From: Algiphilus sp. | GTDB lineage: Bacteria; Pseudomonadota; Gammaproteobacteria; Nevskiales; Nevskiaceae | NCBI RefSeq assembly: GCF_023145115.1 | Contig: NZ_JAGLEJ010000036.1 | Coordinates: forward strand, 46,327 to 110,326 | Reading direction: 5' to 3' | DNA length: 64,000 nucleotides | Shown here: positions 16,520 to 25,194 of the stretch, one piece after another | Position numbering within the stretch: the stretch's first letter is position 1 | Layout of the letters: each line of letters starts with the position of its first letter | Notes under the pieces: model-generated | Seen by the model: the letters and a program-made list of their open reading frames with translations, nothing else | Told to the model about the DNA's origin: nothing | Database searches by the model: none | Program-made: the position numbers and the translations under genes

Positions 16520-17806
16520 TCAGGCGGCAGCGCGACGGGTGTCGCCGTACACCGGAAAGCGCGCGCAGAGCTGCTCCACCTGCCCGCGCACGCGGGTGAT
16601 GGCGTTCTCGGCGTCGTCGCTGGCGATGGCATCGATGATGTCGGCGATCCAGCCGGCGATCTGGGCCATCTCCTCGGTGCCGAAGCCGCGCGTCGTCGAG
16701 GCGGGCGTGCCGATACGCAGACCGGAGGTCACGAAGGCGGAGCGCGGATCACCGGGCACGGCATTCTTGTTGACCGTGATGTGCGCGCGGCCGAGCGCTT
16801 CCTCGGCATCTTTGCCGGTGACATCCGTGGCCACCAGGTCGAGCAGGAAGAGATGGTCGTCGGTGCCGTCGGAGACCACCTTGTAGCCGCGTTCCTTGAA
16901 CACGCCGGCCATCGCCTGGGCGTTGGCTACGACCCGCTCCTGGTAGCCGCGGAAGTCCTCGGAGAGCGCCTCGCGGAAGGCCACCGCCTTGGCGGCGATG
17001 ACGTGCATGAGCGGGCCGCCCTGCATGCCCGGGAACACGGCCGAGTTCAGCTTCTTCTGCAGCTTCTCGTCCGCGCCCTTGGCGAGGATGATGCCGCCGC
17101 GCGGGCCGCGCAGGGTCTTGTGCGTGGTCGAGGTCACGACATGCGCGTGGGGCAGCGGCGACGGATAGACGCCCGCGGCCACCAGACCGGCGACGTGCGC
17201 CATGTCGACCCAGAACCAGGCACCGACCTTGTCGGCGATGGCGCGCATGCGCGCCCAGTCCTTGACGCGCGAATAGGCCGAGAAGCCGCCGATGAGGATC
17301 TTGGGCTTGTGCTCGACGGCCTGCTTCTCCATGGCGTCGTAGTCGATGAGACCGGCGGTCTCGTCGATGCCGTAGGCGACCACGTTGTAGTGCTTGCCGG
17401 AGAAGTTGGCGGGATGCCCGTGGGTGAGATGGCCGCCGTGATCCAGGCTCATGCCCATGATGGTGTCACCGGGCTGGGCCAGCGCCATGAACACGGCGGC
17501 ATTGGCCTGGGCGCCGGAATGCGGCTGCACGTTGGCGTAGTCGCAGTCGAACAGCTCGCGTACGCGGGCCAGCGCCAGCTGCTCGGCAACGTCGACGTGC
17601 TCGCAGCCGCCGTAGTAGCGCTTGGACGGATAGCCCTCGGCGTACTTGTTGGTCAGCACCGAGCCCTGCGCGGCCATGACGGCCGGGCTGGCGTAGTTCT
17701 CGGAAGCGATGAGCTCGATGTGCGCTTCCTGCCGACCGGCTTCGGCCGCTACGGCGCGGGCGATTTCCGGATCGAACTCGGCAAGGCTGGGCGCGTTCTT
17801 CCACAT
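16520..17806 (-). CDS. glyA: Serine hydroxymethyltransferase
   Basis: Protein of 428 residues, slightly longer than the usual 417. The PLP lysine lies in STTHKTLRGPRGG near residue 230; other marks are SEGYPSKRYYGGCEHVD-like residues near 55-70 and THGHPANFSGKHY. It interconverts serine plus tetrahydrofolate with glycine plus methylene-tetrahydrofolate. AAGGAG 10 bases before the ATG supports the start. It heads a leftward run into nrdR and ribD. Confidence 0.97.
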   Translation of the reverse strand: MWKNAPSLAEFDPEIARAVAAEAGRQEAHIELIASENYASPAVMAAQGSVLTNKYAEGYPSKRYYGGCEHVDVAEQLALARVRELFDCDYANVQPHSGAQANAAVFMALAQPGDTIMGMSLDHGGHLTHGHPANFSGKHYNVVAYGIDETAGLIDYDAMEKQAVEHKPKILIGGFSAYSRVKDWARMRAIADKVGAWFWVDMAHVAGLVAAGVYPSPLPHAHVVTSTTHKTLRGPRGGIILAKGADEKLQKKLNSAVFPGMQGGPLMHVIAAKAVAFREALSEDFRGYQERVVANAQAMAGVFKERGYKVVSDGTDDHLFLLDLVATDVTGKDAEEALGRAHITVNKNAVPGDPRSAFVTSGLRIGTPASTTRGFGTEEMAQIAGWIADIIDAIASDDAENAITRVRGQVEQLCARFPVYGDTRRAAA

Positions 17807-17874
17807 AAGATTGATTCTCCTTGGGTTATGAGGCAGACCGGATGCGTGTGGCCGCGAACGAGCGCGGCAGCGGT

Positions 17875-18972
17875 CTACTTGGCGATGGCGAGCATCCGGT
17901 CCAGCGCCTTGCGCGCCGGCTCCGCCACGTCCTGCGGCACCTGGATGCGATTCACCGTATTGCCCACCACGAGATTCTCAAGGGTCCATGCCAGGTGCTG
18001 GGGATCGATGCGGAACATCGTCGAGCACATGCACACCATCGGCGACATGAACTGCACGCTGACGCCCTTGGGCTTCATCTCCGCAGCGAGGCGGTTGACG
18101 AGATTGAGCTCGGTGCCCACCAGCCAGTGCGTGCCGGGCTCGGAGGCATGCACGGTGTTGAGAATGGTTTCGGTGGAACCGACGTAGTCGGAGGCCAGGC
18201 AGACCTCCAGTGCGTTCTCCGGATGGCTGATCACCCTGCCCTCCGGATGCTGCTCCCGGAACCGGCCGATGTGATCCGGCTGGAACATCTGATGGACCGA
18301 GCAGTGGCCATTCCAGAGAATGACGCGGGCATCGCGGATCTGCTCCGCCGTCAGCCCGCCCATCGGCTTGGTGAAGTCCCACACCACCATCTGCTCGAGG
18401 GGCACGTCCATGTTGTAGGCTGTCCAGCGACCGAGATGCTGGTCGGGGAAGAACAGCACCTTCTCGCGGCGCTCGAAGGCCCACTCGAGCACGCCGCGGG
18501 CGTTGGTCGACGTGCAGACGATACCGCCATGGCTGCCGCAGAAGGCCTTCAGATCGGCCGCCGAGTTGATGTAGGTGACCGGCGTCACCGTCTCGTCGGG
18601 GTCGAGCACTTCGGCCAGCTCGCGCCAGCAGGTCTTCACCTTGGCGAGATTGGCCATGTCGGCCATCGCGCAGCCGGCCGCCAGATCGGGCAGCACCACC
18701 GTGCGCTGACCAAAGGTCACGATGTCGGCGACCTCGGCCATGAAGTGCACGCCGCAGAAGACGATGAACTCGGCATCCGTGGCAGCCGCCTGATGGGCGA
18801 GCTTGAGGGAATCGCCGGTCAGGTCGGCGTGCCGGTATACCTCTTCGCGCTGGTAGTGGTGACCGAGCAGCACGGCACGTCCGCCGAGCTGCTCCTTGGC
18901 GGCCCGGATGCGTGCGTCGCACTGCCCATCATCAAGAAGCGCGAACTCGTCGAGTTGCAAGGCTGCTGCCAC
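17875..18972 (-). CDS. nadA: Quinolinate synthase A
   Basis: Protein of 365 residues; GTG at 18972 has GGAGG 8 bases upstream. Motifs: GHHYQREEVYRHADLTGDS, CGVHFMAEVA, VTYINSAADLKAFCG with IVCTSTNA, and MSPMVCMCSTMFRID, which include the three cysteines expected to hold the 4Fe-4S cluster. It condenses iminoaspartate with dihydroxyacetone phosphate to quinolinate, the entry to NAD synthesis. nadB and nadC are not in the window. Confidence 0.96.
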   Translation of the reverse strand: MAAALQLDEFALLDDGQCDARIRAAKEQLGGRAVLLGHHYQREEVYRHADLTGDSLKLAHQAAATDAEFIVFCGVHFMAEVADIVTFGQRTVVLPDLAAGCAMADMANLAKVKTCWRELAEVLDPDETVTPVTYINSAADLKAFCGSHGGIVCTSTNARGVLEWAFERREKVLFFPDQHLGRWTAYNMDVPLEQMVVWDFTKPMGGLTAEQIRDARVILWNGHCSVHQMFQPDHIGRFREQHPEGRVISHPENALEVCLASDYVGSTETILNTVHASEPGTHWLVGTELNLVNRLAAEMKPKGVSVQFMSPMVCMCSTMFRIDPQHLAWTLENLVVGNTVNRIQVPQDVAEPARKALDRMLAIAK

Positions 18973-19017
18973 GGTCAGACCTCCTCGCTGCCGGATGGCT
19001 TCGCTGCAGTCATCGCC

Positions 19018-20688
19018 CTATTGTAAGTCAGCGGCGTTCTCCACGGAGGCGCAGTCCACCCGCTCGACAACCCGGACGATGAGCTCGTCCTCGATGACGA
19101 AGGTCTCTTCCTCGCCATTGTCGACATCGTCGAAGCCGGGCAGCGCCGTCGACTGGATGAGCACGGCGCGCACGCGTTCCTCGTCGCCGACCTCCCCGAT
19201 CGCGGTGATGGTCCCGGCGCGGCGCTGGGTCGAGAGCCTGGTGCGATCGACGACCTCGACGACGGGGTTTGCTTCCTCTGCATCGTCATTGCCGGCGCCA
19301 TCCTCGGCGTTGATCGGCTCGTCGCCCACTCGGTAGTTGATCTCGCGATCAATGCGGCGCGTGACCTCAGCCTTGCTGCCATCCTCGAGCGCGATGCGCA
19401 AGTCGCCCTCGACGCCCGGCTTCACGCTGCAGTCCTGGGGCACTTCCAGCACGCGATCGCCGTCGTCGTTGCGCGGCACCTGCCAGCGCAGCGCGTCGAC
19501 CCGGCCGGGGCGCACCGTCAGCGAGAGCGGGTCGGCATCGACCTGGGTCGGGTCGGCCTCGCCTTCCTCGAGATCGGCGTCGTCGGCGGGATCCTGGTCG
19601 AAGCTGGCGTTGGCGGTGCCGGTACCACCGCTGCCCTCGGCGTCACCGACCGCGCCGTCGCCGTCACCGGTGCCGTCGCCCGCTTCCTCCTCGTCGTCGT
19701 CGTCCTCGAGACCGGACAGGCCGAGCACCAGGCTGTTGCCTCCGGCCGCCGGTTCCGGGAAGAGAAGCAGGTTCTGGCTGTCCTCCGACGCCGAGAAGCG
19801 CGCCTGATTGGAGAGGTCGAGCGTGCTGCCGTCGTCGAATACTGCGGTCGCCGTCAGCAGATCGGACAAACCGATGACCAGCGGCTGGCCGTCGTCGTTG
19901 GGGCGCGACACCTGTAGCTCGGCGATGTCCGCGACGCGGAACTCGCGCTGGAAGCTGCGATCGCAGAGTTCGAAGTCGAGTTCCACGCGCTGGGCCGTGG
20001 CGGCCTCGAGGGCGCGGATCGCCACCCGGCTCTGGGTGGGCTCGACCCGCGCGGCCTCGCTCTCCTCGCCGCTGTTGACGTCGGTGAGAGACAGGGACGC
20101 CGCGGTCGCGACCGACAGCGTCTGGCCGTTCACGGTCGCCTCGCTGACGACCTCGGCGAAGCTGTTGGGCGCCAGCACATCCGGAAAGTCGACGAAGGGA
20201 TCGATCGCCCCCAGCGCCTGGACCTCGACCGGAATCTCGGCACTGAAACTCGAGTAGTTCACCGTGATGGTGGCGCTGCCCGGCGCAACCGGCACGATCG
20301 CGCCGCGCGGGAAGACCTGGTCGGGGTTGCCGAGAAAGGGAATGTCGCGGTTGGAGACGCGCACCACGGATTCGTCCGAGCTGCGGTACACGACGTTCTC
20401 GCTGCGGCGCGTGATGTTCTCGCGCGCACCGCTGTCGAACTCCAGGATCACGCTCATCGCCGCCGGCAGGCATTCCGCGATCCGGAACGGCTCGCCGTCC
20501 TCGAAGCGCTCCTGCGCCGCCTCCGCCTCGCGCGTCGACAGGCCGGTGCCGCTGAAGTCCGGCTGGATGGTGATGCCGGTGGGCGCGACGCCCTCGCCGA
20601 CCGCGTCGCAGCCGGCGAGCAGGCCGGCCGTCAGCAGCGCCGTGCCGGCCGTCAGCCATGCCCGGTGCGTGCGGGATTCGCGCATCAT
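19018..20688 (-). CDS. Large putative lipoprotein with Ig-like repeats
   Basis: Protein of 556 residues. Residues 1-~26 are a lipoprotein signal with the lipobox LLAGC, so the mature protein is probably membrane-anchored from Cys26. The rest is all-beta in character with BIG2-like phrases (APGSATITVNYSSFSAEIPVEV, and later YRVGDEPINAED), suggesting three or more Ig-like domains; an acidic, Gly/Asp-rich low-complexity linker lies near 350-400. No catalytic motif was seen and I do not recognise a family. Its ATG overlaps the aspS stop (ATGA), an odd coupling of an envelope protein to a tRNA synthetase gene. Confidence 0.7.
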   Translation of the reverse strand: MMRESRTHRAWLTAGTALLTAGLLAGCDAVGEGVAPTGITIQPDFSGTGLSTREAEAAQERFEDGEPFRIAECLPAAMSVILEFDSGARENITRRSENVVYRSSDESVVRVSNRDIPFLGNPDQVFPRGAIVPVAPGSATITVNYSSFSAEIPVEVQALGAIDPFVDFPDVLAPNSFAEVVSEATVNGQTLSVATAASLSLTDVNSGEESEAARVEPTQSRVAIRALEAATAQRVELDFELCDRSFQREFRVADIAELQVSRPNDDGQPLVIGLSDLLTATAVFDDGSTLDLSNQARFSASEDSQNLLLFPEPAAGGNSLVLGLSGLEDDDDEEEAGDGTGDGDGAVGDAEGSGGTGTANASFDQDPADDADLEEGEADPTQVDADPLSLTVRPGRVDALRWQVPRNDDGDRVLEVPQDCSVKPGVEGDLRIALEDGSKAEVTRRIDREINYRVGDEPINAEDGAGNDDAEEANPVVEVVDRTRLSTQRRAGTITAIGEVGDEERVRAVLIQSTALPGFDDVDNGEEETFVIEDELIVRVVERVDCASVENAADLQ

Positions 20689-22478
20689 GAACTCTCCGTT
20701 GCCGTGGTTGCCGCAGCCGGAGCAAGGCTGCGCAGTGACAGCTCGCGCAGGGACGCCGGATCGACGCGCCCGGGGGCGTCGGTCAGCGGGCAGTGCGCGG
20801 TCTGCGTCTTGGGGAAGGCGATGACCTCGCGGATGGAGTCGGCACCCACCATGAGCATGACCAGCCGGTCGATGCCGAAGGCGATGCCGCCGTGCGGCGG
20901 TGCACCGTAGCGCAGCGCCTCGAGCAGGAAGCCGAACTTCTCGCGTGCCGATTCGGCGTCGATGCCCAGAATGCCCAGAACCGCCTCCTGCATCTCGCGC
21001 CGGTGGATGCGGACCGAGCCACCCCCGATCTCGACGCCGTTGAGGACCATGTCGTAGCCCTGAGACAGGCAGCTGGCGGGATCGTTCTGGACCTCGGCCG
21101 GATCGTCGGTCTGCGGCGCGGTGAAGGGGTGGTTGCTGGCGAACCAGCGCTTGTCCTTGTCATCCCATTCGAACATCGGCCAGTCCACCACCCAGAGCGC
21201 GCGCCAGCCGGCCTCGACCATGCCGAGATCGGCCGCCACCTTCTGGCGCAGCGCGCCCAGCGCGTCGCAGACGACATTGAAGCGATCGGCGCCGAAGAAC
21301 AGCAGATCGCCGTCGGCGGCGCCGCTGCGTTCGACGATGCCGGCCAGCGCCTCGTCCGACAGGTTCTTGATGATCGGCGACTGCAGGCCCTCGCGACCGG
21401 CGGCGACGTCGTTGACCTTGATCCATGCCAGACCGCGCGCCCCGTACTGGCCGACGAACCTGGTGTACTGGTCGATCTGCCCGCGGCTCACCGAGCCGCC
21501 GCCCGCCACGCGCAGCACCGCGACGCGCGATCCGGGGTCGTTGGCGGGCCCGGCGAAGACCTTGAAGTCGCAGTCCGCGACCAGGTCGGCGATGTCGACC
21601 AGTTCGAGCGGGTTGCGCAGGTCGGGCTTGTCCGAGCCGAAGCGACGCATGGCCTCGGCCCAGCTCATGTGCGGCATGTCGCCGAGATCGACATCGAGCA
21701 CGTCGCGGAACAGGCCGCGGATCATGCCCTCCATCAGGACCATGATGTCCTGCTGCGTGCAGAAGCTGGTCTCAACGTCGAGCTGGGTGAACTCGGGCTG
21801 GCGGTCGGCGCGCAAATCCTCGTCGCGGAAGCAGCGCGCGATCTGGTAGTAGCGGTCCATGCCGCCCATCATCAGCAGCTGCTTGAACAGCTGGGGCGAC
21901 TGCGGCAGCGCGAAGAAGCGCCCGGCGTGCGTGCGCGAGGGCACCAGGTAATCGCGCGCGCCCTCGGGCGTGGCACGGGTCAGCACCGGTGTCTCGACCT
22001 CGACGAAGCCGTTGTCGTCCAGATAGCGACGCAGCGTCGAGACCGCGCGGTGGCGCAGGCGCAGGTTGTGCTGCAGGCCGGACCGGCGCAGATCGACCGT
22101 GCGATGGCGCAGACGCACATCCTCGCCGACGTTCTCGTCCTCGGGGTAGAACGGCGGCGTCTCGGCGCGGCTCAGCGTCTCCAGACCGGTGCCCAGCACC
22201 TCGATCTCGCCGCTCGCCATGTCCGGGTTGACCGTCCCCTCGGGGCGGCGACGGACGCGCCCGGTGATGCGCAGCACGTACTCCGGGCGCACCCGCTCGG
22301 CCTCGGCGAAGATCTCCGGGCGATCCGGGTCGAACACCACCTGCAGCAGACCTTCCCGGTCGCGCAGGTCGACGAAGATCACGCCGCCGTGGTCGCGGCG
22401 GCGGTGCACCCAGCCGCAGACGGTGACCTCGGAGTCGACCAGGGTCGCATCGACCTGGCCGCAGTAATGAGAACGCAT
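20685..22478 (-). CDS. aspS: Aspartyl-tRNA synthetase
   Basis: Protein of 597 residues, usual for the bacterial type with a GAD insert. MRSHYCGQVDATLVDSEVTVCGWVHRRR-type OB-fold starts at residue 1 (start ATG 22478; the frame continues upstream but this is the conserved start). Class II motif 2 is RYYQIARCFRDEDLRADRQPEF-like near 205-226 and motif 3 is GIAFGIDRLVMLM near 534-546. It charges tRNA-Asp; whether it also charges tRNA-Asn cannot be told here. An FmdB-type gene lies upstream, as commonly found beside aspS. Confidence 0.96.
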   Translation of the reverse strand: MRSHYCGQVDATLVDSEVTVCGWVHRRRDHGGVIFVDLRDREGLLQVVFDPDRPEIFAEAERVRPEYVLRITGRVRRRPEGTVNPDMASGEIEVLGTGLETLSRAETPPFYPEDENVGEDVRLRHRTVDLRRSGLQHNLRLRHRAVSTLRRYLDDNGFVEVETPVLTRATPEGARDYLVPSRTHAGRFFALPQSPQLFKQLLMMGGMDRYYQIARCFRDEDLRADRQPEFTQLDVETSFCTQQDIMVLMEGMIRGLFRDVLDVDLGDMPHMSWAEAMRRFGSDKPDLRNPLELVDIADLVADCDFKVFAGPANDPGSRVAVLRVAGGGSVSRGQIDQYTRFVGQYGARGLAWIKVNDVAAGREGLQSPIIKNLSDEALAGIVERSGAADGDLLFFGADRFNVVCDALGALRQKVAADLGMVEAGWRALWVVDWPMFEWDDKDKRWFASNHPFTAPQTDDPAEVQNDPASCLSQGYDMVLNGVEIGGGSVRIHRREMQEAVLGILGIDAESAREKFGFLLEALRYGAPPHGGIAFGIDRLVMLMVGADSIREVIAFPKTQTAHCPLTDAPGRVDPASLRELSLRSLAPAAATTATESS

Positions 22479-22567
22479 GAATCGGGTCCGGAGAATCGCG
22501 AGCCGCGCATTGTAGCGGTGCTGCAACGCGCGTGAGCGGGCGCCGGGCCCCGGCCCCGACCGGGCGA

Positions 22568-22927
22568 TCAGGCGGCGCTGGTGCTGGCGGCGCTCGAACC
22601 GGTGCTCGAACCGCTGTCCGAGGACTTGGCGGCTCCGCCGTCCGAGGCCTTCGTGCTGCCGCTGTCCGAGCTGCCGGCGCCGCCATCGTCGGACTTGCCG
22701 CCCGACGACGTGCCGGTACCGTCGGAGGCGACATTGCGGCGCTTGTCGGACTTGAAGTCGGTCTCGTACCAGCCGCCGCCCTTGAGACGGAACCCGGCCG
22801 CCGAGATCAGGCGCTCCATGGTCTGGTCGCCGCAGACCTCGCAGGCGACCTCGGGCTTGTCGTTGATGCCGTGCAGGACTTCCTTCTCGGCGCCGCACTT
22901 GGCACAGCTGTATTCGTAGAACGGCAT
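22568..22927 (-). CDS. FmdB-family zinc ribbon protein
   Basis: Protein of 119 residues. MPFYEYSCAKCG opens the family domain; CAKC and CEVC form a four-Cys zinc site, and the domain ends near residue 60 with RLKGGGWYETDFK. The remaining ~50 residues are almost only Ser, Gly, Ala, Asp and Lys, a disordered tail typical of the family in proteobacteria. Function is unsettled (putative regulatory protein). It precedes aspS by about 90 bases and is divergent from the radical SAM gene. Confidence 0.9.
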   Translation of the reverse strand: MPFYEYSCAKCGAEKEVLHGINDKPEVACEVCGDQTMERLISAAGFRLKGGGWYETDFKSDKRRNVASDGTGTSSGGKSDDGGAGSSDSGSTKASDGGAAKSSDSGSSTGSSAASTSAA

Positions 22928-23161
22928 GACGCTGGGTCTCTCGCTCGAGCGCCCGATGGCGCGACAAAGGGCGAATGAGGGCCGCGGCCGGAAAATCAAG
23001 GCCCGCCCTCCTTCGGCGGCTATTGTGCCGCAAGCGGACCGGCACCACCGCCCGCACGGAGCCGGACGCCCGAACCCGACCGACGGACGGGACAGCATTT
23101 GCCAAGCGCCGATGCCGGGTGCACTGTTCCGCGGTCCGCACCGCCCGCCGAGCGCGCCGCC

Positions 23162-24100
23162 ATGACCAGCGCCCCCGCCACGCCACCGAAGTTCACCGAC
23201 CCCGAGGTCACCGCCACCGGCGAAGCGCGCGCCAGCGTCGCGCCGGTGGCGCTGCGGACGCTGTGGTTCAACACCGGCACGCTGTGCAACCTCGCCTGCA
23301 CGCACTGCTACATCGAGTCCTCGCCCAGCAACGATCGGCTGGTCTACATCGACGACCGCGAGGTCGCCGGGTATCTCGACGAGATCGAGACCGGCGCATT
23401 CGGCACGCGGGAGATCGGCTTCACCGGTGGCGAGCCCTTCATGAACCCGCATTTCATGGCCATGCTCGCAGATACGCTCTCGCGCGGCTTCCGCGCGCTG
23501 GTGCTGACCAACGCGATGCGTCCCATGGAGAAGTGTGCCGAGCCACTGCTGGCGCTGCGCGCCGAGCACGGCGACCGGCTCGAAGTGCGCGTCTCGGTCG
23601 ATCACTACGCGCGCGAGCAGCACGAGGCCGAGCGCGGCCCGCGCTCCTGGAAACCCACCGTCCGCGGCCTGAAGTGGCTCTCCGACGCCGGCTTCAATCT
23701 GTCCGTGGCAGGCCGCACGATGTGGGGCGAGGACGAAGCCGCCATGCGCGCGGGCTTCCGCGCCCTGTTCGCCGAGCACGGCATCGCGATCGACGCCGAC
23801 GATCCGCTCCACCTCATGCTCTTCCCGGAGATGGACGAACGCGCCGAGGTCCCGGAGATCACCACCGGATGCTGGTCCATCCTCGGCAAATCGCCGGACG
23901 ACATCATGTGCGCCAGCTCGCGGATGGTCGTCAAGCGCAGGGGCGATCCGCATCCCGTCGTCGCTGCCTGCACCCTGCTGCCCTACGACGCACAGTTCGA
24001 GATGGGACGGAGCCTCGCCGAGGCCTGGCGCCCGGTGCGCCTCAACCACCCCCACTGCGCCAAGTTCTGCGTGCTGGGCGGCGGTTCGTGCTCGGCCTGA
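23162..24100 (+). CDS. Radical SAM protein of unknown substrate
   Basis: Protein of 312 residues from ATG 23162; an in-frame upstream extension is basic and unlike the family. The 4Fe-4S motif is CNLACTHC (C42, C46, C49) and GFTGGEPFMNPHF is the SAM-contact GGE region. The C-terminal half holds further cysteines (GCWSILG, ACTLLP, CAKFCVLGGGSC) that could bind an auxiliary iron-sulphur cluster, as in SPASM/Twitch enzymes. The next gene is a GT2 glycosyltransferase of the type annotated with arsenosugar clusters, but the motif here differs from what I know of ArsS, so that role is not claimed. It is probably monocistronic, since repeats fill the gap downstream. Confidence 0.85.
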   Translation: MTSAPATPPKFTDPEVTATGEARASVAPVALRTLWFNTGTLCNLACTHCYIESSPSNDRLVYIDDREVAGYLDEIETGAFGTREIGFTGGEPFMNPHFMAMLADTLSRGFRALVLTNAMRPMEKCAEPLLALRAEHGDRLEVRVSVDHYAREQHEAERGPRSWKPTVRGLKWLSDAGFNLSVAGRTMWGEDEAAMRAGFRALFAEHGIAIDADDPLHLMLFPEMDERAEVPEITTGCWSILGKSPDDIMCASSRMVVKRRGDPHPVVAACTLLPYDAQFEMGRSLAEAWRPVRLNHPHCAKFCVLGGGSCSA

Positions 24101-24201
24101 AGGGATCGACGCGCTCCACCCACCGGCCGCCAAGCGACCCCGGATGGCTGCCGACCGCGTCGGCGCCGGCACCGCAGGGACGGCACGTCGGGCGGCACGT
24201 C

Positions 24202-24278
24202 GGGGACAGTATACTTATTTCCCGGACTGTGTGCGCCCAGCCTCCCGTTCTCGGTCAGAAAATACGTATACTGTCCCC
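24202..24278. repeat. Inverted-repeat element, copy 1
   Basis: Left arm GGGGACAGTATACTTATTTC and right arm GAAAATACGTATACTGTCCC face each other over about 77 bases. Both arms hold the core GACAGTATAC. Such GGGGACAGTATACTTATTT-like repeats are familiar as dispersed REP/RAYT-associated elements. Confidence 0.8.
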
Positions 24279-24288
24279 ATACGGTCGT

Positions 24289-24364
24289 GGGGACAGTGTA
24301 CTGATTCCATGAGCAACTGGAGGCCTGTACCCGGAAGTGCCCCGGAGATCAGCATACTGTCCCC
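24289..24364. repeat. Inverted-repeat element, copy 2
   Basis: Ten bases after copy 1, arms GGGGACAGTGTACTGATTCC and GATCAGCATACTGTCCCC face each other over about 76 bases. The arms are diverged from copy 1 but keep GGGGACAGT and ACTGTCCCC. Together the two copies occupy most of the 324-base gap between the radical SAM and glycosyltransferase genes; I see no gene in that gap. Confidence 0.75.
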
Positions 24365-24424
24365 CGCCGTATCTCCCGCCCCCATGCCCCGCTCCCCATC
24401 TGCCGGAAGAGACCGTACGAGCGC

Positions 24425-25114
24425 GTGATCAGCGTCGTCCTCCCCACCCACGACGAAATCGGCCTCGGCCTGCTGCCCGACGTGCTGGCACCACTGACCG
24501 GTCATGCCGATGTCGAGCTGATCGCCGTGGACAACGCCAGCCGGGACGGCACCGCGGACCTCCTGCGCAACGCCGGCGCCCGGGTCATCGACCTGCCCGG
24601 CAGCAACCGCGCGCAGCGCCTCAATGCCGGCTTCGCAGCCTGCAGTGGTGAGGTCGTGCTACTGCACCATCCGCGCAGCGTGCTGGCACCGGATGCGCTC
24701 GACGCGCTGCGCGGCCTCCCGGCAGACGCCATCTGGGGGGCCTTCACGCATGCCTTCGACGACCGCCACCCGCTGCTGGGCTGGACCTCCTGGTACTCCA
24801 ATCGGGTGCGTCTGGACCGCGCCGGCGTCGCCTATCTCGACCACTGCATCTTCCTGCGCCGCGACCGCCTGCCGGATGCACCGGTGCCGGACCTCGACAT
24901 CTTCGAGGACACCGCGCTGTCGCGGCGTCTGCGCCCGCTCGGGCGCCCCCGTCGCCTGCCGCAGATCGCCACCACCTCGGCGGTGCGCTACCGGCGCAAC
25001 GGGGTCTGGCGGCAGGCGGCCATGAACCAGGTCCTCAAGCTGGGCTACGCCGCACGAGTGCCCCCGCGCCTGATGAACCGGATCTACGAGCGCGGGCTGT
25101 CGCTGAACGGCTGA
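24425..25114 (+). CDS. GT2-family glycosyltransferase (TIGR04283-like)
   Basis: Protein of 229 residues starting at GTG 24425 (VISVVLPTHDE). GT-A fold marks: ISVVLPTHDE, LIAVDNASRDGTADLL with the nucleotide-sugar Asp, and a short DLDIFEDTALSRRL acceptor-side motif with the ED pair. No membrane helix is visible. It resembles the small glycosyltransferases annotated in arsenosugar gene sets, although that annotation is often loose. No ArsM or ArsS partner is in the window. Two inverted repeats sit directly upstream, so its promoter may overlap them. The transferred sugar is unknown. Confidence 0.8.
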   Translation: MISVVLPTHDEIGLGLLPDVLAPLTGHADVELIAVDNASRDGTADLLRNAGARVIDLPGSNRAQRLNAGFAACSGEVVLLHHPRSVLAPDALDALRGLPADAIWGAFTHAFDDRHPLLGWTSWYSNRVRLDRAGVAYLDHCIFLRRDRLPDAPVPDLDIFEDTALSRRLRPLGRPRRLPQIATTSAVRYRRNGVWRQAAMNQVLKLGYAARVPPRLMNRIYERGLSLNG

Positions 25115-25194
25115 AAGCGCGGCACGCGGCCCGCTCTCAGGTATTCTTGTGCGCCGCGCCATCGGTCCGCTCGCGCCAACCAGGGGGAACCCGC

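Noticed and set aside
15065..18187. A 1040-codon open frame on the plus strand
   Set aside because: It runs antisense through ribD, nrdR and glyA, all of which have full family motifs. Long antisense frames are expected at ~70% GC; the translation is Arg/His/Gly-rich with no family pattern.
23162..25114. Arsenosugar pathway (ArsS plus glycosyltransferase)
   Set aside because: The radical SAM motif context differs from ArsS as I know it, and no arsenite methyltransferase is nearby.
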